The position numbers were made by a program, and so were the translations under genes. This document shows, in pieces, positions 53,469 through 63,601 of a stretch of 64,000 nucleotides of DNA. Source of the DNA: Pseudoxanthomonas sp. J31 (GTDB lineage: Bacteria > Pseudomonadota > Gammaproteobacteria > Xanthomonadales > Xanthomonadaceae); assembly GCF_000510725.1 (NCBI RefSeq), contig NZ_AZNZ01000007.1, forward strand, positions 124,001 through 188,000. The letters are read 5' to 3'. How positions within the stretch are numbered: the first letter of the stretch is position 1; each line of letters opens with the position of its first letter. The notes beneath the pieces are model-generated. The model saw only the letters and a program-made list of their open reading frames with translations, made no database searches and was not told the origin of the DNA.

Positions 53469-53972
53469 GTCCCGGACCGCCGCCCTCGCCGTGCTGGCGC
53501 TGGCCACGCTGTCCTCCACCGCCCTGGGCAAGAGCTCGGACCGCAACCAGCCGATGACGCTGGACTCGGACAACTCCGACTGCAGCCAGGCCAGCGCAGA
53601 CTCGCGCTGCGTCTTCACCGGCAACGTCGAGATCGTGCAGGGCACCCTGCACATCACCGCCGCGCGCGCCGAGATCGTGCAGCGCGGCGGCGAGATCGAG
53701 CAGGTGGTGCTGACCGGCAAGCAGGCCACGATGCGCCAGGAGATGGACGACGGCGCGACCATGAACGCCCGCGCCGACCGCATCGTCTACGAGCCGAAGA
53801 AGGAGCTGCTGACGCTCACCGGCAACTACACGGTCGAATCCCCGCGCGGCAGCAACAGCGGCCAGCGCATGGTCTACAACATGGCCAGCGGCCAGATGCA
53901 GAGCGGCGGCGACGGCACCCGCGTGCGCACCGTGATCCAGCCGCGCGCCCAGCAGAACAAGGAAGGCAACTG

Positions 53973-53973
<1 letters not shown>
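53446..53973 (+). CDS. lptA: LPS export system protein LptA
   Basis: LptA forms the periplasmic bridge that carries LPS to the outer membrane. The 175-residue product has a signal peptide (1-28, ending STALGKS) and the OstA jellyroll with [22 protein letters not shown] (in parts), [17 protein letters not shown] and [21 protein letters not shown]. The start lies within lptC; ATG 53446 is the only one that leaves an intact signal peptide. The last base of the stop is the first base of the lptB ATG. Confidence 0.94.
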
Positions 53974-54695
<722 letters not shown>

Positions 54696-54737
54696 CCCCC
54701 TGGCCCGGCAGCCCCAGGCTTCCTTTCTGGCAGGGAC

Positions 54738-56150
54738 ATGAAGGCACGGCTGCAGACATCGCTGGGACAGAGCCTGGTCATGACGCCGCAGCTGCGCCAG
54801 GCCATCCGCCTGTTGCAGATGTCCACGGTGGAGCTGCAGGCCGAGGTCGCCGAGGCGATCGAGACCAATCCCCTGCTGGAGTGGGCCGACGAGGCCTACC
54901 AGGAGCCGGTCGCCGCGGGCGACGGCGACGGCGCGGCTGCCGCGCCCTCGGACGATGTCCCGCCCGAGGGCGAGGACTGGGCGCCGGACGAGCCCGCCTG
55001 GCAGGCATCCGGCAGCGGCTACGACGAGGACGGCGACGACGCGGCCGAGCGCATGGCCGGGACCGAGACCCTGGCCGACCACCTGCTGTGGCAGCTGCAC
55101 CTGTCGCCGCTGTCGGCGCGCGACCGCCGCATCGGCGCCATGCTGATCGACGCCCTGGACGAGGACGGCTACCTGCGCGAACCGCTGGCGTCCATCGCCG
55201 AGGCGCTGCTGCCGGAAACCCGCGCCAGCGAGGAGGAGATCCTCACCGTGCTGCACCAGCTGCAGCGCTTCGATCCGCCCGGAGTGGGCGCGCGCGACCT
55301 TGGCGAGTGCCTGCGCCTGCAGCTGGAAGTCCTGCCCGAATGCACCCCCGGCCGCGCCCTGGCCCTGCGCATCGTCGCCGCGCCGCTGGAGCGGCTGCCG
55401 AAGATCGGCACCGAGGGCCTGGCCCAGGAACTGCGCGCGCCGCCGTGCGACGTGGAGCAGGCGGTGCAGCTGGTGCGCTCGCTGGACCCGCGTCCGGGCA
55501 AGCGCATGGCCGAACTGGAACACGACAGCTACGTCGTGCCCGACTGCATCATCTGGCGCCAGCGCGGGGTGTGGAAGGCGGCGCTGTCGCGGCAGGCGCA
55601 GCCGAAGGTCGCCATCCACCGCGGCTACGAACAGCTGATCCGGCGCTGCGGCGACAGCGACGCCGGCTACCTGCGCGGCCAGCTGCAGGAAGCGCGCTGG
55701 CTGCTCAAGAGCCTGGAGGCGCGCGGCGAGACCCTGCTGAAGGTCGTGCGCTGCCTGCTGCGCCAGCAGGCCGGGTTCCTGGAGTTCGGCGAACAGGCGC
55801 TGCGTCCGCTGACCCTGCGCGAGGTCGCCGCCGAGCTCGGCCTGCACGAATCCACCGTCTCCCGCGCCATCGCCCGCAAGTACGTGCGCACCCCGCGCGG
55901 CACCCTGCCGCTGAAGGCGTTCTTCGCCTCCGGCATCGACACCGACGGCGGCGGCGAGGCCTCCAGCACCGCGATCCAGGCCATGATCCGCCGCCTGATC
56001 GACGACGAGAACCCGCGCAAGCCGCTTTCCGACGCCAAGCTGGCCGACCTGCTCAAGCAGTCGGGCGTGCCGGTGGCGCGGCGCACGGTGGCGAAGTATC
56101 GTGAGCTCATGAACATTCCGGCGTCGCACGAGCGGGTCCGCATCGGCTAG
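54738..56150 (+). CDS. rpoN: RNA polymerase sigma-54 factor
   Basis: Sigma-54 directs transcription from -24/-12 promoters with enhancer-binding activators. The 470-residue protein has region I (LQTSLGQSLVMTPQLRQAIRLLQ in parts, ETNPLLE), an acidic region II, the core-binding domain (LIDALDEDGYL, ARDLGECLRLQL), the helix-turn-helix (LHESTVSRAIARKYVRTPRG) and the RpoN box ARRTVAKYR at 447-455. It is downstream of lptB and followed by hpf, the typical order. Xanthomonads often carry two rpoN genes; this is the one in the conserved lpt neighbourhood. Confidence 0.97.
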   Translation: MKARLQTSLGQSLVMTPQLRQAIRLLQMSTVELQAEVAEAIETNPLLEWADEAYQEPVAAGDGDGAAAAPSDDVPPEGEDWAPDEPAWQASGSGYDEDGDDAAERMAGTETLADHLLWQLHLSPLSARDRRIGAMLIDALDEDGYLREPLASIAEALLPETRASEEEILTVLHQLQRFDPPGVGARDLGECLRLQLEVLPECTPGRALALRIVAAPLERLPKIGTEGLAQELRAPPCDVEQAVQLVRSLDPRPGKRMAELEHDSYVVPDCIIWRQRGVWKAALSRQAQPKVAIHRGYEQLIRRCGDSDAGYLRGQLQEARWLLKSLEARGETLLKVVRCLLRQQAGFLEFGEQALRPLTLREVAAELGLHESTVSRAIARKYVRTPRGTLPLKAFFASGIDTDGGGEASSTAIQAMIRRLIDDENPRKPLSDAKLADLLKQSGVPVARRTVAKYRELMNIPASHERVRIG

Positions 56151-56208
56151 GCGCGTGACCGGCATCGTGCGGGGCCGCCCACAGCGGCAACCACAAAGGA
56201 GGTTCACG

Positions 56209-56526
56209 ATGCGCATCGAAACGTACGGCCAGCAGCTGGAGATCACCCCGGCCCTGCGCGATTACGTGGAGGAGAAGCTGCGTCGGCTCGACCGGCATTT
56301 CGACCAGCCGATCGCCGCCCGCGTGCAGCTCGGCCTGCGCAAGCCCTCCCACCGCGCGGCCGCGGACCTCTCCGTCCCGGGCCGTACCCTGCACGCCGAG
56401 GCCGAGGCCCAGACCATGTACGCGGCCATCGACCTGCTGGCGGACAAGCTGGACCGCCAGATCCTCAAGCACAAGGAAAAGAACCAGGACTACCAGGCGC
56501 CCCGCGTCCTCCCGGACGTCGGCTGA
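56209..56526 (+). CDS. hpf: ribosome hibernation promoting factor
   Basis: This 105-residue protein of the HPF/RaiA family binds 30S subunits in stationary phase and shuts down or dimerises ribosomes. It has the beta-alpha-beta-beta-beta-alpha core [24 protein letters not shown] (in parts), [25 protein letters not shown]. It is a short form with no C-terminal dimerisation domain. A near-perfect ribosome binding site AAAGGAGGT (56,195-56,203) lies five bases before ATG 56209, one of the strongest in the window, suggesting high expression. Its place after rpoN is conserved. Confidence 0.93.
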   Translation: MRIETYGQQLEITPALRDYVEEKLRRLDRHFDQPIAARVQLGLRKPSHRAAADLSVPGRTLHAEAEAQTMYAAIDLLADKLDRQILKHKEKNQDYQAPRVLPDVG

Positions 56527-56622
56527 CCCGCCCCCGCCGCCCGGCCGGCACCCGCCCGGCCGGGACGCGCGAGCCCGTTTGGGCGACAATCACGCGACCC
56601 CTGCCAGAAGGACCCGGGCCGC

Positions 56623-57576
56623 ATGAGGAATGCCAGCATCACCGCACGCGAACTGTTCGAGCAGCAGCAGGACAAGTTGTCGCTGCGCTGGCTGGCCGGC
56701 CAGAAGGGCGGGTCCCGCGAGATCGACTCCGGCGACACCAATTCCCGCCGCCCCTCGCTGGCCGGCTACCTCAATGCCATCTACCCCAACAAGGTGCAGA
56801 TCCTCGGCAGCGAGGAACTGGCCTGGCTCGACTCGCTGGACTCGCGCCAGCGCTGGGAAACCATCGAGAAGATCATCCAGGCCCGGCCGCTGGCGCTGGT
56901 GATCAGCAAGAACCAGTCCTGCCCCGAGGACCTGCGCGCGGCCGCCGAGGAGACCGATACCCCGCTGTGGGTCTCGCCGCGGCGCGGCCACGAGCTGCTC
57001 AACCACCTCTCCTACCACCTGGCCCGTACCCTCGCCCCGCGCGTGACCCTGCACGGGGTGTTCATGGAGATCTATTCCATCGGCGTGCTGATCACCGGCG
57101 AGGCCGGCTCGGGCAAGAGCGAGCTGGCGCTGGAACTGCTCAGCCGCGGCCACCGCCTGGTCGCCGACGACGCCCCCGAATTCACCCAGATCGCCCCGGA
57201 CGTGCTCGACGGCACCTGCCCGGAGCTGTTGCAGGACCTGCTGGAGGTGCGCGGCCTGGGCGTGCTCAACGTGCGCGAGATGTTCGGCGACACCGCGGTC
57301 AAGAAGAACAAGTACCTGCGCCTGATCGTGCACCTGACCCGGCCGATGACCGAGCCCTCGCCGCACGGCTACGAGCGCCTGACCGGCGACTCCGGCACCC
57401 GCCACGTGCTGGACCTGGACGTGCCGCTGATCACCCTGCCGGTGATGCCCGGCCGCAACCTGGCCGTGCTCACCGAGGCGGCGACCCGCCTGCACATCCT
57501 GCGCACCAAGGGCATCGACCCGGCGGCGATGTTCATCGCCCGGCACAGCAACCTGCTGGAGCGCCGCGGCTCATGA
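56623..57576 (+). CDS. hprK: HPr kinase/phosphorylase
   Basis: HprK phosphorylates HPr on Ser46 with ATP and reverses the reaction, tying the PTS to metabolic state. The 317-residue protein has an N-terminal domain, Walker A GEAGSGKS (159-166), the HPr-binding DDAPEFT region and the family signature [15 protein letters not shown], then [11 protein letters not shown]. It lies in the position between hpf and rapZ where enterobacteria carry ptsN; a gene for EIIA-Ntr is absent here. Its HPr target with a Ser46 site is encoded 2.3 kb downstream. The stop overlaps rapZ (ATGA). Confidence 0.95.
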   Translation: MRNASITARELFEQQQDKLSLRWLAGQKGGSREIDSGDTNSRRPSLAGYLNAIYPNKVQILGSEELAWLDSLDSRQRWETIEKIIQARPLALVISKNQSCPEDLRAAAEETDTPLWVSPRRGHELLNHLSYHLARTLAPRVTLHGVFMEIYSIGVLITGEAGSGKSELALELLSRGHRLVADDAPEFTQIAPDVLDGTCPELLQDLLEVRGLGVLNVREMFGDTAVKKNKYLRLIVHLTRPMTEPSPHGYERLTGDSGTRHVLDLDVPLITLPVMPGRNLAVLTEAATRLHILRTKGIDPAAMFIARHSNLLERRGS

Positions 57577-58448
57577 CCACCACCACCCGCCCCACCCTGG
57601 TGATCGTCAGCGGCCTGTCCGGCTCGGGCAAGTCGGTGGCGCTGAAGACCTTCGAGGACCTGGACTACTACTGCGTCGACAACCTGCCGCTGGAGCTGCT
57701 GCCGGCCTTCGTCGGCTCGCTGGTGCGCGAGGACGGCCTGCCCGAGCGCATGGCCGTGGGCATCGACGTGCGCAGCCGCAAGGACGACCTCGGCCGCCTG
57801 GCCGAGTGGCGCGCCGCGGCCGGGTCGCTGGGCGTGGACGCGCGCCTGCTGTTCTTCGAGGCCGAGGACCACATCCTGCTGCGGCGCTACGCCGACACCC
57901 GCCGCCGCCACCCGCTCAGCCGCCTGGGCCTGTCGCTGCCGGAGGCGATCGCGCGCGAGCGCCAGATCATCGCCCCGCTGCGGCGCGAGGCCGACGCGGT
58001 GATCGACACCAGCCACCTCAACGTGCACCAGCTGCGGCGCCAGGTCATCACCGGCTTCGCCCTGGAGCACAGCCCGGGCCTGTCCCTGCTGTTCGAGTCC
58101 TTCGCCTACAAGCGCGGGGTGCCGGAGGAGGCGGACTTCGTGTTCGATGCCCGGGTCCTGCCCAACCCGCACTGGGAGCCGGCGCTGCGCCCGCTGACCG
58201 GCCGCGACCAGCGCGTGCGCGACTACCTGGATGCCCAGCCGGAGGTGGACGCCTACGCCCGCCAGGTGGCGGAGTTCCTGGACACCTGGCTGCCGCGCCT
58301 GCGCAACGACACCCGCGCCTACGTGACCGTGGCCTTCGGCTGCACCGGCGGCAAGCACCGCTCGGTGTACCTGGCCGAGCGCCTGGCCGCCCACGCCCGC
58401 GAACAGGGCTGGAACGAGGTCGCCACCTACCACCGCGAGCAGGACTGA
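57573..58448 (+). CDS. rapZ: RNase adapter protein RapZ
   Basis: This 291-residue nucleotide-binding protein has the N-terminal P-loop GLSGSGKS (14-21), the family block [59 protein letters not shown] (in parts) and the C-terminal [15 protein letters not shown] motif. In E. coli RapZ guides RNase E to the sRNA GlmZ and so controls GlmS and hexosamine supply; whether that circuit exists here is unknown. Linkage to rpoN and PTS genes is general. It overlaps hprK by four bases. Confidence 0.95.
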   Translation: MTTTTRPTLVIVSGLSGSGKSVALKTFEDLDYYCVDNLPLELLPAFVGSLVREDGLPERMAVGIDVRSRKDDLGRLAEWRAAAGSLGVDARLLFFEAEDHILLRRYADTRRRHPLSRLGLSLPEAIARERQIIAPLRREADAVIDTSHLNVHQLRRQVITGFALEHSPGLSLLFESFAYKRGVPEEADFVFDARVLPNPHWEPALRPLTGRDQRVRDYLDAQPEVDAYARQVAEFLDTWLPRLRNDTRAYVTVAFGCTGGKHRSVYLAERLAAHAREQGWNEVATYHREQD

Positions 58449-58526
58449 GCCCCCGCCGCTGCCGCCGGCGGCACCGCCGCGCGGAAAGGCGCGACGGCGG
58501 TCGGGGTGCTCTGTTAACTTCCCGCC

Positions 58527-58919
58527 ATGGCATGTGGCATCCTCCTGATCACCCATCCCGGCGTCGGTAGCGCCCTCCTGGCCGTGGCCACGGCCCTGCT
58601 GCGCAAGCTGCCGTTGAAGGCGGAAGCCTTCGAGGTCCCGTTCGACGCCGACCCCGACCAGCTCCTGCCGGCCGCCTCCGCGGCGCTGCGGCGGGTCGAC
58701 GGGGGCGACGGCGTGCTGGTCCTGACCGACCTGTACGGCGCCAGCCCCAGCAACCTCGCCGCCCAGGTGGCAAGGCTCGGCACGCCGGTCCGTCGGGTCT
58801 CGGCGCTGAGCCTGCCAATGCTGCTGCGGGTCATGAACTATCCGGAACAGGGACTGGACGAACTGCCCGCCACCGCGGCGGCGGGCGCGCGCAATGGAGC
58901 GATCATCGACGATGCTTGA
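58527..58919 (+). CDS. PTS EIIA component, mannose family
   Basis: This 130-residue single-domain EIIA of the mannose/sorbose type (ManX-like) has phosphorylation site H10 in LLITHPGVGSALL and the family stretch VLVLTDLYGASPSNLA. Phosphate would come from HPr-His15. No EIIB, EIIC or EIID gene is nearby, so it is likely a regulatory endpoint rather than part of a sugar permease. Its last eight bases overlap the start of ptsH. Confidence 0.92.
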   Translation: MACGILLITHPGVGSALLAVATALLRKLPLKAEAFEVPFDADPDQLLPAASAALRRVDGGDGVLVLTDLYGASPSNLAAQVARLGTPVRRVSALSLPMLLRVMNYPEQGLDELPATAAAGARNGAIIDDA

Positions 58920-59181
58920 ACGTGAACTCACCGTGTCCAACCGCCTGGGCCTGCATGCCCGGGCCACCGCCAAGCTGGTCCAGGCGCTGGCACCCTTCCG
59001 CTGCGCCGTGACCCTGCAGGCGAAGGGACGCGAGGTCAACGCCAAGAGCATCATGGGGGTGATGCTGCTGGCCGCCGGCCAGGGCACCCCGGTCACCGTG
59101 CGCACCGACGGGGTCGACGAGGCCGAGGCGATGCAGGCCGTGGTCGATCTGTTCGAGAACCGGTTCGACGAGGACGCCTGA
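58912..59181 (+). CDS. ptsH: phosphocarrier protein HPr
   Basis: This 89-residue HPr has the phospho-acceptor H15 (GLHARATAKLV) and the regulatory serine S46 in NAKSIMGVMLL, the exact site used by HprK. ATG 58912 puts both residues at their canonical numbers; an upstream in-frame ATG at 58894 does not. Presence of both sites together with hprK shows a dual-control HPr, unusual for enteric-type bacteria but typical of xanthomonads. It starts inside the end of the EIIA gene and precedes the EI gene by 59 bases. Confidence 0.95.
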   Translation: MLERELTVSNRLGLHARATAKLVQALAPFRCAVTLQAKGREVNAKSIMGVMLLAAGQGTPVTVRTDGVDEAEAMQAVVDLFENRFDEDA

Positions 59182-59240
59182 GCCATGCGCGGGCCGGGCC
59201 GCCAGCACGCGTCGCCGCGCCCGTCCAGGGGGACGCCCGG

Positions 59241-60950
59241 ATGAGGCTGGCCTTCGCCGGGCATGGCGCTTCCCGCGGCCTGGCCCTGGGCCGGGCCCGG
59301 GTCCGCCTCCCGCACGCGCTGGAGGTGACCGAGCAGCGGCTGCCGGCCTCGCGGGTCAAGGAGGAGGCCGCGCGCCTGCACGGGGCCTTGGAGGCCACCC
59401 GTGCCGAGATGCGCACCCTGCGCGAGAAGCTGCAGGGCGCGCTGTCGAAGGAAGCCATCGAATTCATCGACCTGCACGCGCTGCTGCTGGACGACCCGGA
59501 GCTGGTGCAGGCGCTGGAGGCCCTGATCCAGCAGGAACGCTATTCGGCCGGCTACGCCCTGCGCGTGCAGCGCGACCGCCTGGCCGCGGTGTTCCAGTCC
59601 ATGGACGACCCCTACCTGCGGGCCCGCCTGGACGACCTGGACCACATCATCGGCCGGGTCAACGCCCACCTGCACAAGCACGACCCGCTGCCGCGCGGCA
59701 CCGCCGGCGAGGTCCTGGTGTGCGAGAACGTGGCCCCGTCCGAGCTGGCCCAGCTGCAGGCCCAGGGCGTGGTGGCGATCGTCTCCGCCGGCGGCAGCCC
59801 GCTGTCGCACACCGCCATCCTCGCCCGCAGCCTGCACATGCCGCTGGTGGTCGGCGCGGCCGAGGCGCTGTCGCGGATCAACGATGGCGACGTGCTGATG
59901 GTCGACGGCGAGAGCGGCCAGCTGGTGCTGGACCCGGACGCCGCCGACCTGCGCCGCTACCGCGAGCTGCAGCAGCGCGAACAGCGCGAGCGGCGCGACC
60001 TGGAGCGGCTGCGCAGCAAGCCCACCCGCACCCGCGACGGGGTCGACATCGCCCTGTACGCCAATGCCGAGTCGCGCGAGGACGTGGCCCGCGCCCACGC
60101 GCTCGGCGCGGCCGGCGTGGGCCTGTACCGCACCGAGTTCCTGTTCCTGCAGGACCGCGAGTCGCCGGGCGAGGAAGAGCAGTACCTGGCCTACCGCGAC
60201 GCGGTCCTGGCCATGGGGGGGCGCCCGGTCACCTTCCGCACGCTGGACCTGGGCGCGGACAAGGCCGACCGCGCCGGCCTGGCCCTGGCCAACGAGGCCA
60301 ACCCGGCGCTGGGCGTGCGCGGCGTGCGCCTGTCGCTGCTGTACGACGCGGTGTTCGACACCCAGCTGCGCGCCATCGTCCGCGCCTCGGCCTACGGCCC
60401 GGTGCGGGTGCTGGTGCCGATGGTCTCCTGCCGCGAGGAAATGCTGATCGTGCGCCGCCGCCTGCGCCGCGCGGTGGCCGCGGTGCGCCGCCGCGGCATC
60501 GCCGCGGAGGTGCCGCCGCTGGGGGCGATGATCGAGGTGCCGGCCGCGGCGATCGGCGTGCACGGCCTGGCCGACGCGGTCGACTTCCTCTCGGTGGGCA
60601 CCAACGACCTGGTGCAGTACCTGCTGGCGGTGGACCGCAACAACGACGCCCTCGGCGACCTGTACTCGCCGCTGCACCCGGGCGTGCTGCGCCTGCTTGC
60701 GCACGTGCTGCGCGCCGGCGCCGAGCACCGCATGCCGGTGGCCGTGTGCGGCGAGATGGCCGGCGACCCGCGCCTGGCACCGCTGCTGCTGGCCCTGGGC
60801 CTGCGCGAGTTCAGCCTGCATCCGGCCGGCCTGCTGGAACTGCGCCGCACCATCCGCGAATGCGACCTGGCACGGCTGCAGGAACGCGCCCCGCGCCTGC
60901 TGCAGGCGCGCGACCGGCGCGGCATCGAGCGCTGGCTGGAATCGGCCTGA
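59241..60950 (+). CDS. ptsI: PTS phosphoenolpyruvate-protein phosphotransferase (enzyme I)
   Basis: Enzyme I takes phosphate from PEP and passes it to HPr. The 569-residue protein has the HPr-binding helical domain, the active histidine H190 in GGSPLSHTAILAR, the PEP-binding barrel with GVGLYRTEFLFLQ, REEMLIVRRRL-type region, GAMIEVPAAAIG, SVGTNDLVQYLLAVDRNN and the catalytic cysteine in VAVCGEMAGD. It lacks an N-terminal GAF domain, so it is the ptsI rather than the ptsP type. No permease is linked. The gene follows ptsH in the same direction. Confidence 0.95.
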   Translation: MRLAFAGHGASRGLALGRARVRLPHALEVTEQRLPASRVKEEAARLHGALEATRAEMRTLREKLQGALSKEAIEFIDLHALLLDDPELVQALEALIQQERYSAGYALRVQRDRLAAVFQSMDDPYLRARLDDLDHIIGRVNAHLHKHDPLPRGTAGEVLVCENVAPSELAQLQAQGVVAIVSAGGSPLSHTAILARSLHMPLVVGAAEALSRINDGDVLMVDGESGQLVLDPDAADLRRYRELQQREQRERRDLERLRSKPTRTRDGVDIALYANAESREDVARAHALGAAGVGLYRTEFLFLQDRESPGEEEQYLAYRDAVLAMGGRPVTFRTLDLGADKADRAGLALANEANPALGVRGVRLSLLYDAVFDTQLRAIVRASAYGPVRVLVPMVSCREEMLIVRRRLRRAVAAVRRRGIAAEVPPLGAMIEVPAAAIGVHGLADAVDFLSVGTNDLVQYLLAVDRNNDALGDLYSPLHPGVLRLLAHVLRAGAEHRMPVAVCGEMAGDPRLAPLLLALGLREFSLHPAGLLELRRTIRECDLARLQERAPRLLQARDRRGIERWLESA

Positions 60951-61051
60951 CCCTATCCAAACGCGACGGGCGCGGGGGATAATGCCTGCCATGAACGCCT
61001 GACCTGCCGCGCGCCTCCCGTTGCGGCATCGCCCCCAACCCGGAGCCGCGC

Positions 61052-62413
61052 ATGGCCGAAGCCGTCCGCCACGACAAGACCGCGCGCCAGCTGCGCCTGC
61101 TGTCCGACGCGCTGGACAGCGGCCGGCTCGGCCCGGTGCGGCGGCTGGTCAACACCCTCTCCCCCGCCGAGATCGGCAACCTGCTGGAATCGCTGCCGCC
61201 GGGCAAGCGCGAGGTGGTGTGGGGCCTGGTCGACGCCGAGGACGACGGCGAGGTGCTGCTGCACGTCGGCGACGAGGTGCGCGAGAGCCTGATCGCCGAC
61301 ATGGACCCGGACGAGCTGGTCGCGGCGGTCGAGGACCTGGACATCGACGACCTGGCCGACCTGGTCGAGGACCTGCCGGACACGGTGATCGACGAGGTCC
61401 TCAAGTCGATGGACCGCGAGAACCGGGAACGGCTGGAGCAGGTGCTGTCCTACCCGGAGGACACCGCCGGCCGCCTGATGAACCCGGATGTGGTCACCGT
61501 GCGCGCCGACGTCAACGTCGACGTGGTCCTGCGCTACCTGCGCCTGCGCGGCGAGCTGCCCGACCACACCGACCACCTGTACGTGGTCAGCCGCCGCCAC
61601 CAGTACCTGGGCCGGGTTTCGCTGGCCGCGCTGGTGACCCACGAGGACTCCACCCCGATCAACCGCCTGATCGACGACGAGCAGCCGGCGATCGACGTGG
61701 GCGAGAGCGCCCAGGAAGTGGCGCGCCGCTTCTCCGACCACGACTGGGTTTCGGCCCCGGTGGTGGACGAGAACAACATCCTGCTCGGCCGCATCACCAT
61801 CGACGACGTGGTCGACATCATCCGCGAGCAGGCCGAGCACCAGGCGCTGGGCGCCGCCGGCCTGGACGAGGACGAGGACCTGTTCTCGCCGGTCAAGCGC
61901 GCCGTGCGCGGCCGCGTGGTGTGGCTGGGCATCAACCTGTTCACCGCCTTCATGGCCGCCGGCGTGATCGGCCAGTTCGAGGCCACCCTGGAGAAGGTGG
62001 TGGCACTGGCGGTGCTGATGCCGATCGTGGCCGGCATCGGCGGCAACGCCGCGGTGCAGGTGCTGACCCTGATGGTGCGCGGCCTGGCCCTGGGCCAGGT
62101 GGGCTCGAGCAACGCCGGCATCCTGATGTGGAAGGAGATCCGCGTCGCCCTGATCAACGGCGTGCTGATCGGCGGCATCGTCGGCCTGATCGCGCTGCTG
62201 TGGTTCGGCGACCCGGTGCTGTCGCTGGTGATCGCCCTGGCCCTGGTGATCAACTTCTGCGCCGCCGCCAGTGCCGGCGTGCTGCTGCCGCTGCTGCTGC
62301 GGCGGATGAACATCGACCCGGCGGTAGCCGGCACCGTGGTGGTCACCGCGGTCACCGACGTGATGGGCTTCTTCTGCTTCCTCGGCCTGGCCACGGCGAT
62401 CCTGCTGCACTGA
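61052..62413 (+). CDS. mgtE: magnesium transporter MgtE
   Basis: MgtE is a Mg2+-gated magnesium channel of the inner membrane. The 453-residue protein has the N-terminal acidic superhelical domain (about 20-130), two CBS domains (MNPDVVTVRADVNVDV and VDENNILLGRITIDDVVD) and five C-terminal helices with the selectivity region GIGGNAAVQVLTLMVRGLALG. GGAG lies before ATG 61052. Location directly after the PTS genes is conserved in xanthomonads. It ends this block; no clear terminator is seen in the GC-rich stretch that follows. Confidence 0.96.
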   Translation: MAEAVRHDKTARQLRLLSDALDSGRLGPVRRLVNTLSPAEIGNLLESLPPGKREVVWGLVDAEDDGEVLLHVGDEVRESLIADMDPDELVAAVEDLDIDDLADLVEDLPDTVIDEVLKSMDRENRERLEQVLSYPEDTAGRLMNPDVVTVRADVNVDVVLRYLRLRGELPDHTDHLYVVSRRHQYLGRVSLAALVTHEDSTPINRLIDDEQPAIDVGESAQEVARRFSDHDWVSAPVVDENNILLGRITIDDVVDIIREQAEHQALGAAGLDEDEDLFSPVKRAVRGRVVWLGINLFTAFMAAGVIGQFEATLEKVVALAVLMPIVAGIGGNAAVQVLTLMVRGLALGQVGSSNAGILMWKEIRVALINGVLIGGIVGLIALLWFGDPVLSLVIALALVINFCAAASAGVLLPLLLRRMNIDPAVAGTVVVTAVTDVMGFFCFLGLATAILLH

Positions 62414-62725
62414 ACGCCCCGGCCAGGCCGGCGCCAGCCACGAAGCCACGGTTGCCCGGGTACCGGTCGGGCCCGGCTCTGCATTCCTTCCCCGCTTCGT
62501 GCCGCCTGCGGCAGCGCGCCCCGGCCGCAGCCGCGTTCCCGCCCGGCCAACACCGCCTGCGCCACCCCACGGCACGCCGCGCGGACCGTTTGCCGCCCGC
62601 CCAGCCGCGCGGTGCGTGCCGACAGCACGCCACAAGGCTTTCCTACAGCCGGCGCCGGCAGCGCCCGATTACGCGCGCCCGCGCAACGCGGGAAGCTGCG
62701 GTCCCCGCGGACCACCGCCCTGCCC
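62414..62725. other. intergenic region, mgtE to DNA ligase
   Basis: This 312-base stretch is C-rich and holds no supported gene. Open frames here encode only proline/arginine-rich sequence. I see several imperfect GC palindromes (for example GCCGGCGCCGGC near 62,649) but no terminator with a T-run, and no recognisable promoter. Confidence 0.5.
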
Positions 62726-63601
62726 ATGCGCCTGCTGCTGCTCGCCCTGCTCTGCCTGCTGCCTGCCGCCACGTTGCCGGCGGCCCCGGCCACGCCCGCG
62801 CCGATGCTGGCCTCGACCTGGCGCGGCGACCAGCCGGTGCACGCCTTCCTGGTCAGCGAGAAGCTGGACGGCGTGCGTGCGCGCTGGGACGGGCGCCGGC
62901 TATGGACCCGCGGTGGCGCGCCAGTCCCCGCGCCCGCGGGGTTCACCCGCGGCTGGCCGGCCGAGCCCATGGATGGCGAACTGTGGCTGGGCCGCGGCCG
63001 CTTCGACGAGCTCAGCGCCCTGGTCCGCCGCGTCGGCGGCACCGCCGCGGACTGGCAGGGCGTGCGCTTCATGCTGTTCGACCTGCCCGCGCACCCCGGG
63101 CCGTTCGCGCAACGGCTGCAGCGCATGCGCGAGCTGGTGGCCGCCGCGCGCAGCCCGACCCTGGCCCTGGTTGAACAGCGCCGGTTCGATTCGGCCGCGG
63201 CGCTGGACGCGGAACTGGCGCGGGTGGTCGCCGCCGGCGGCGAAGGCCTGGTCCTGCATCGGGCCGACGGCCTGTACCGATCCGGACGCAGCGACACCCT
63301 GTTCAAGTACAAGCCACACGAAGACGCCGAGGCCCAGGTCCTCGCCCACCTCCCCGGCAAGGGCCGCCACCACGGCCGCATGGGCGCGCTGCTGGTGCGC
63401 ACCGCCGACGGCCGCCAGTTCCGCATCGGCAGTGGCTTCAGCGACGCCCAGCGCGAGGCCCCGCCTCCGGTGGGCAGCTGGGTCACCTACCGCTACAGCG
63501 GCCTGACCGGCAACGGCCTGCCTCGCTTCCCCCGCTTCCTGCGCATCCGCCACGAACTGCCGCCGCCGGAGCCGGGCCGGCCAGCCGCCGCCACGCGCTG
63601 A
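62726..63601 (+). CDS. secreted small ATP-dependent DNA ligase (Lig E type)
   Basis: This 291-residue minimal ligase has a signal peptide (about 1-21, LLLLALLCLLPAATLPAAPA), so it would act in the periplasm. The nucleotidyltransferase motifs are visible: I EKLDGVRARWDG with the adenylated K46, III MLFDLP, MDGELW, IV GGEGLVLHRADG and V DTLFKYKPHED, followed by an OB-type domain (GSGFSDAQREAP). It has no BRCT or zinc-finger domains, as in Lig E. These enzymes are found in bacteria able to take up DNA, but their role is unproven. ATG 62726 gives the signal peptide; a longer frame from 62612 would not. Confidence 0.88.
   Translation: MRLLLLALLCLLPAATLPAAPATPAPMLASTWRGDQPVHAFLVSEKLDGVRARWDGRRLWTRGGAPVPAPAGFTRGWPAEPMDGELWLGRGRFDELSALVRRVGGTAADWQGVRFMLFDLPAHPGPFAQRLQRMRELVAAARSPTLALVEQRRFDSAAALDAELARVVAAGGEGLVLHRADGLYRSGRSDTLFKYKPHEDAEAQVLAHLPGKGRHHGRMGALLVRTADGRQFRIGSGFSDAQREAPPPVGSWVTYRYSGLTGNGLPRFPRFLRIRHELPPPEPGRPAAATR

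Noticed and set aside
57369-60992. Open frame of 1,207 codons on the minus strand
   Set aside because: Antisense to rapZ, the PTS genes and part of hprK, all of which are well recognised on the plus strand.
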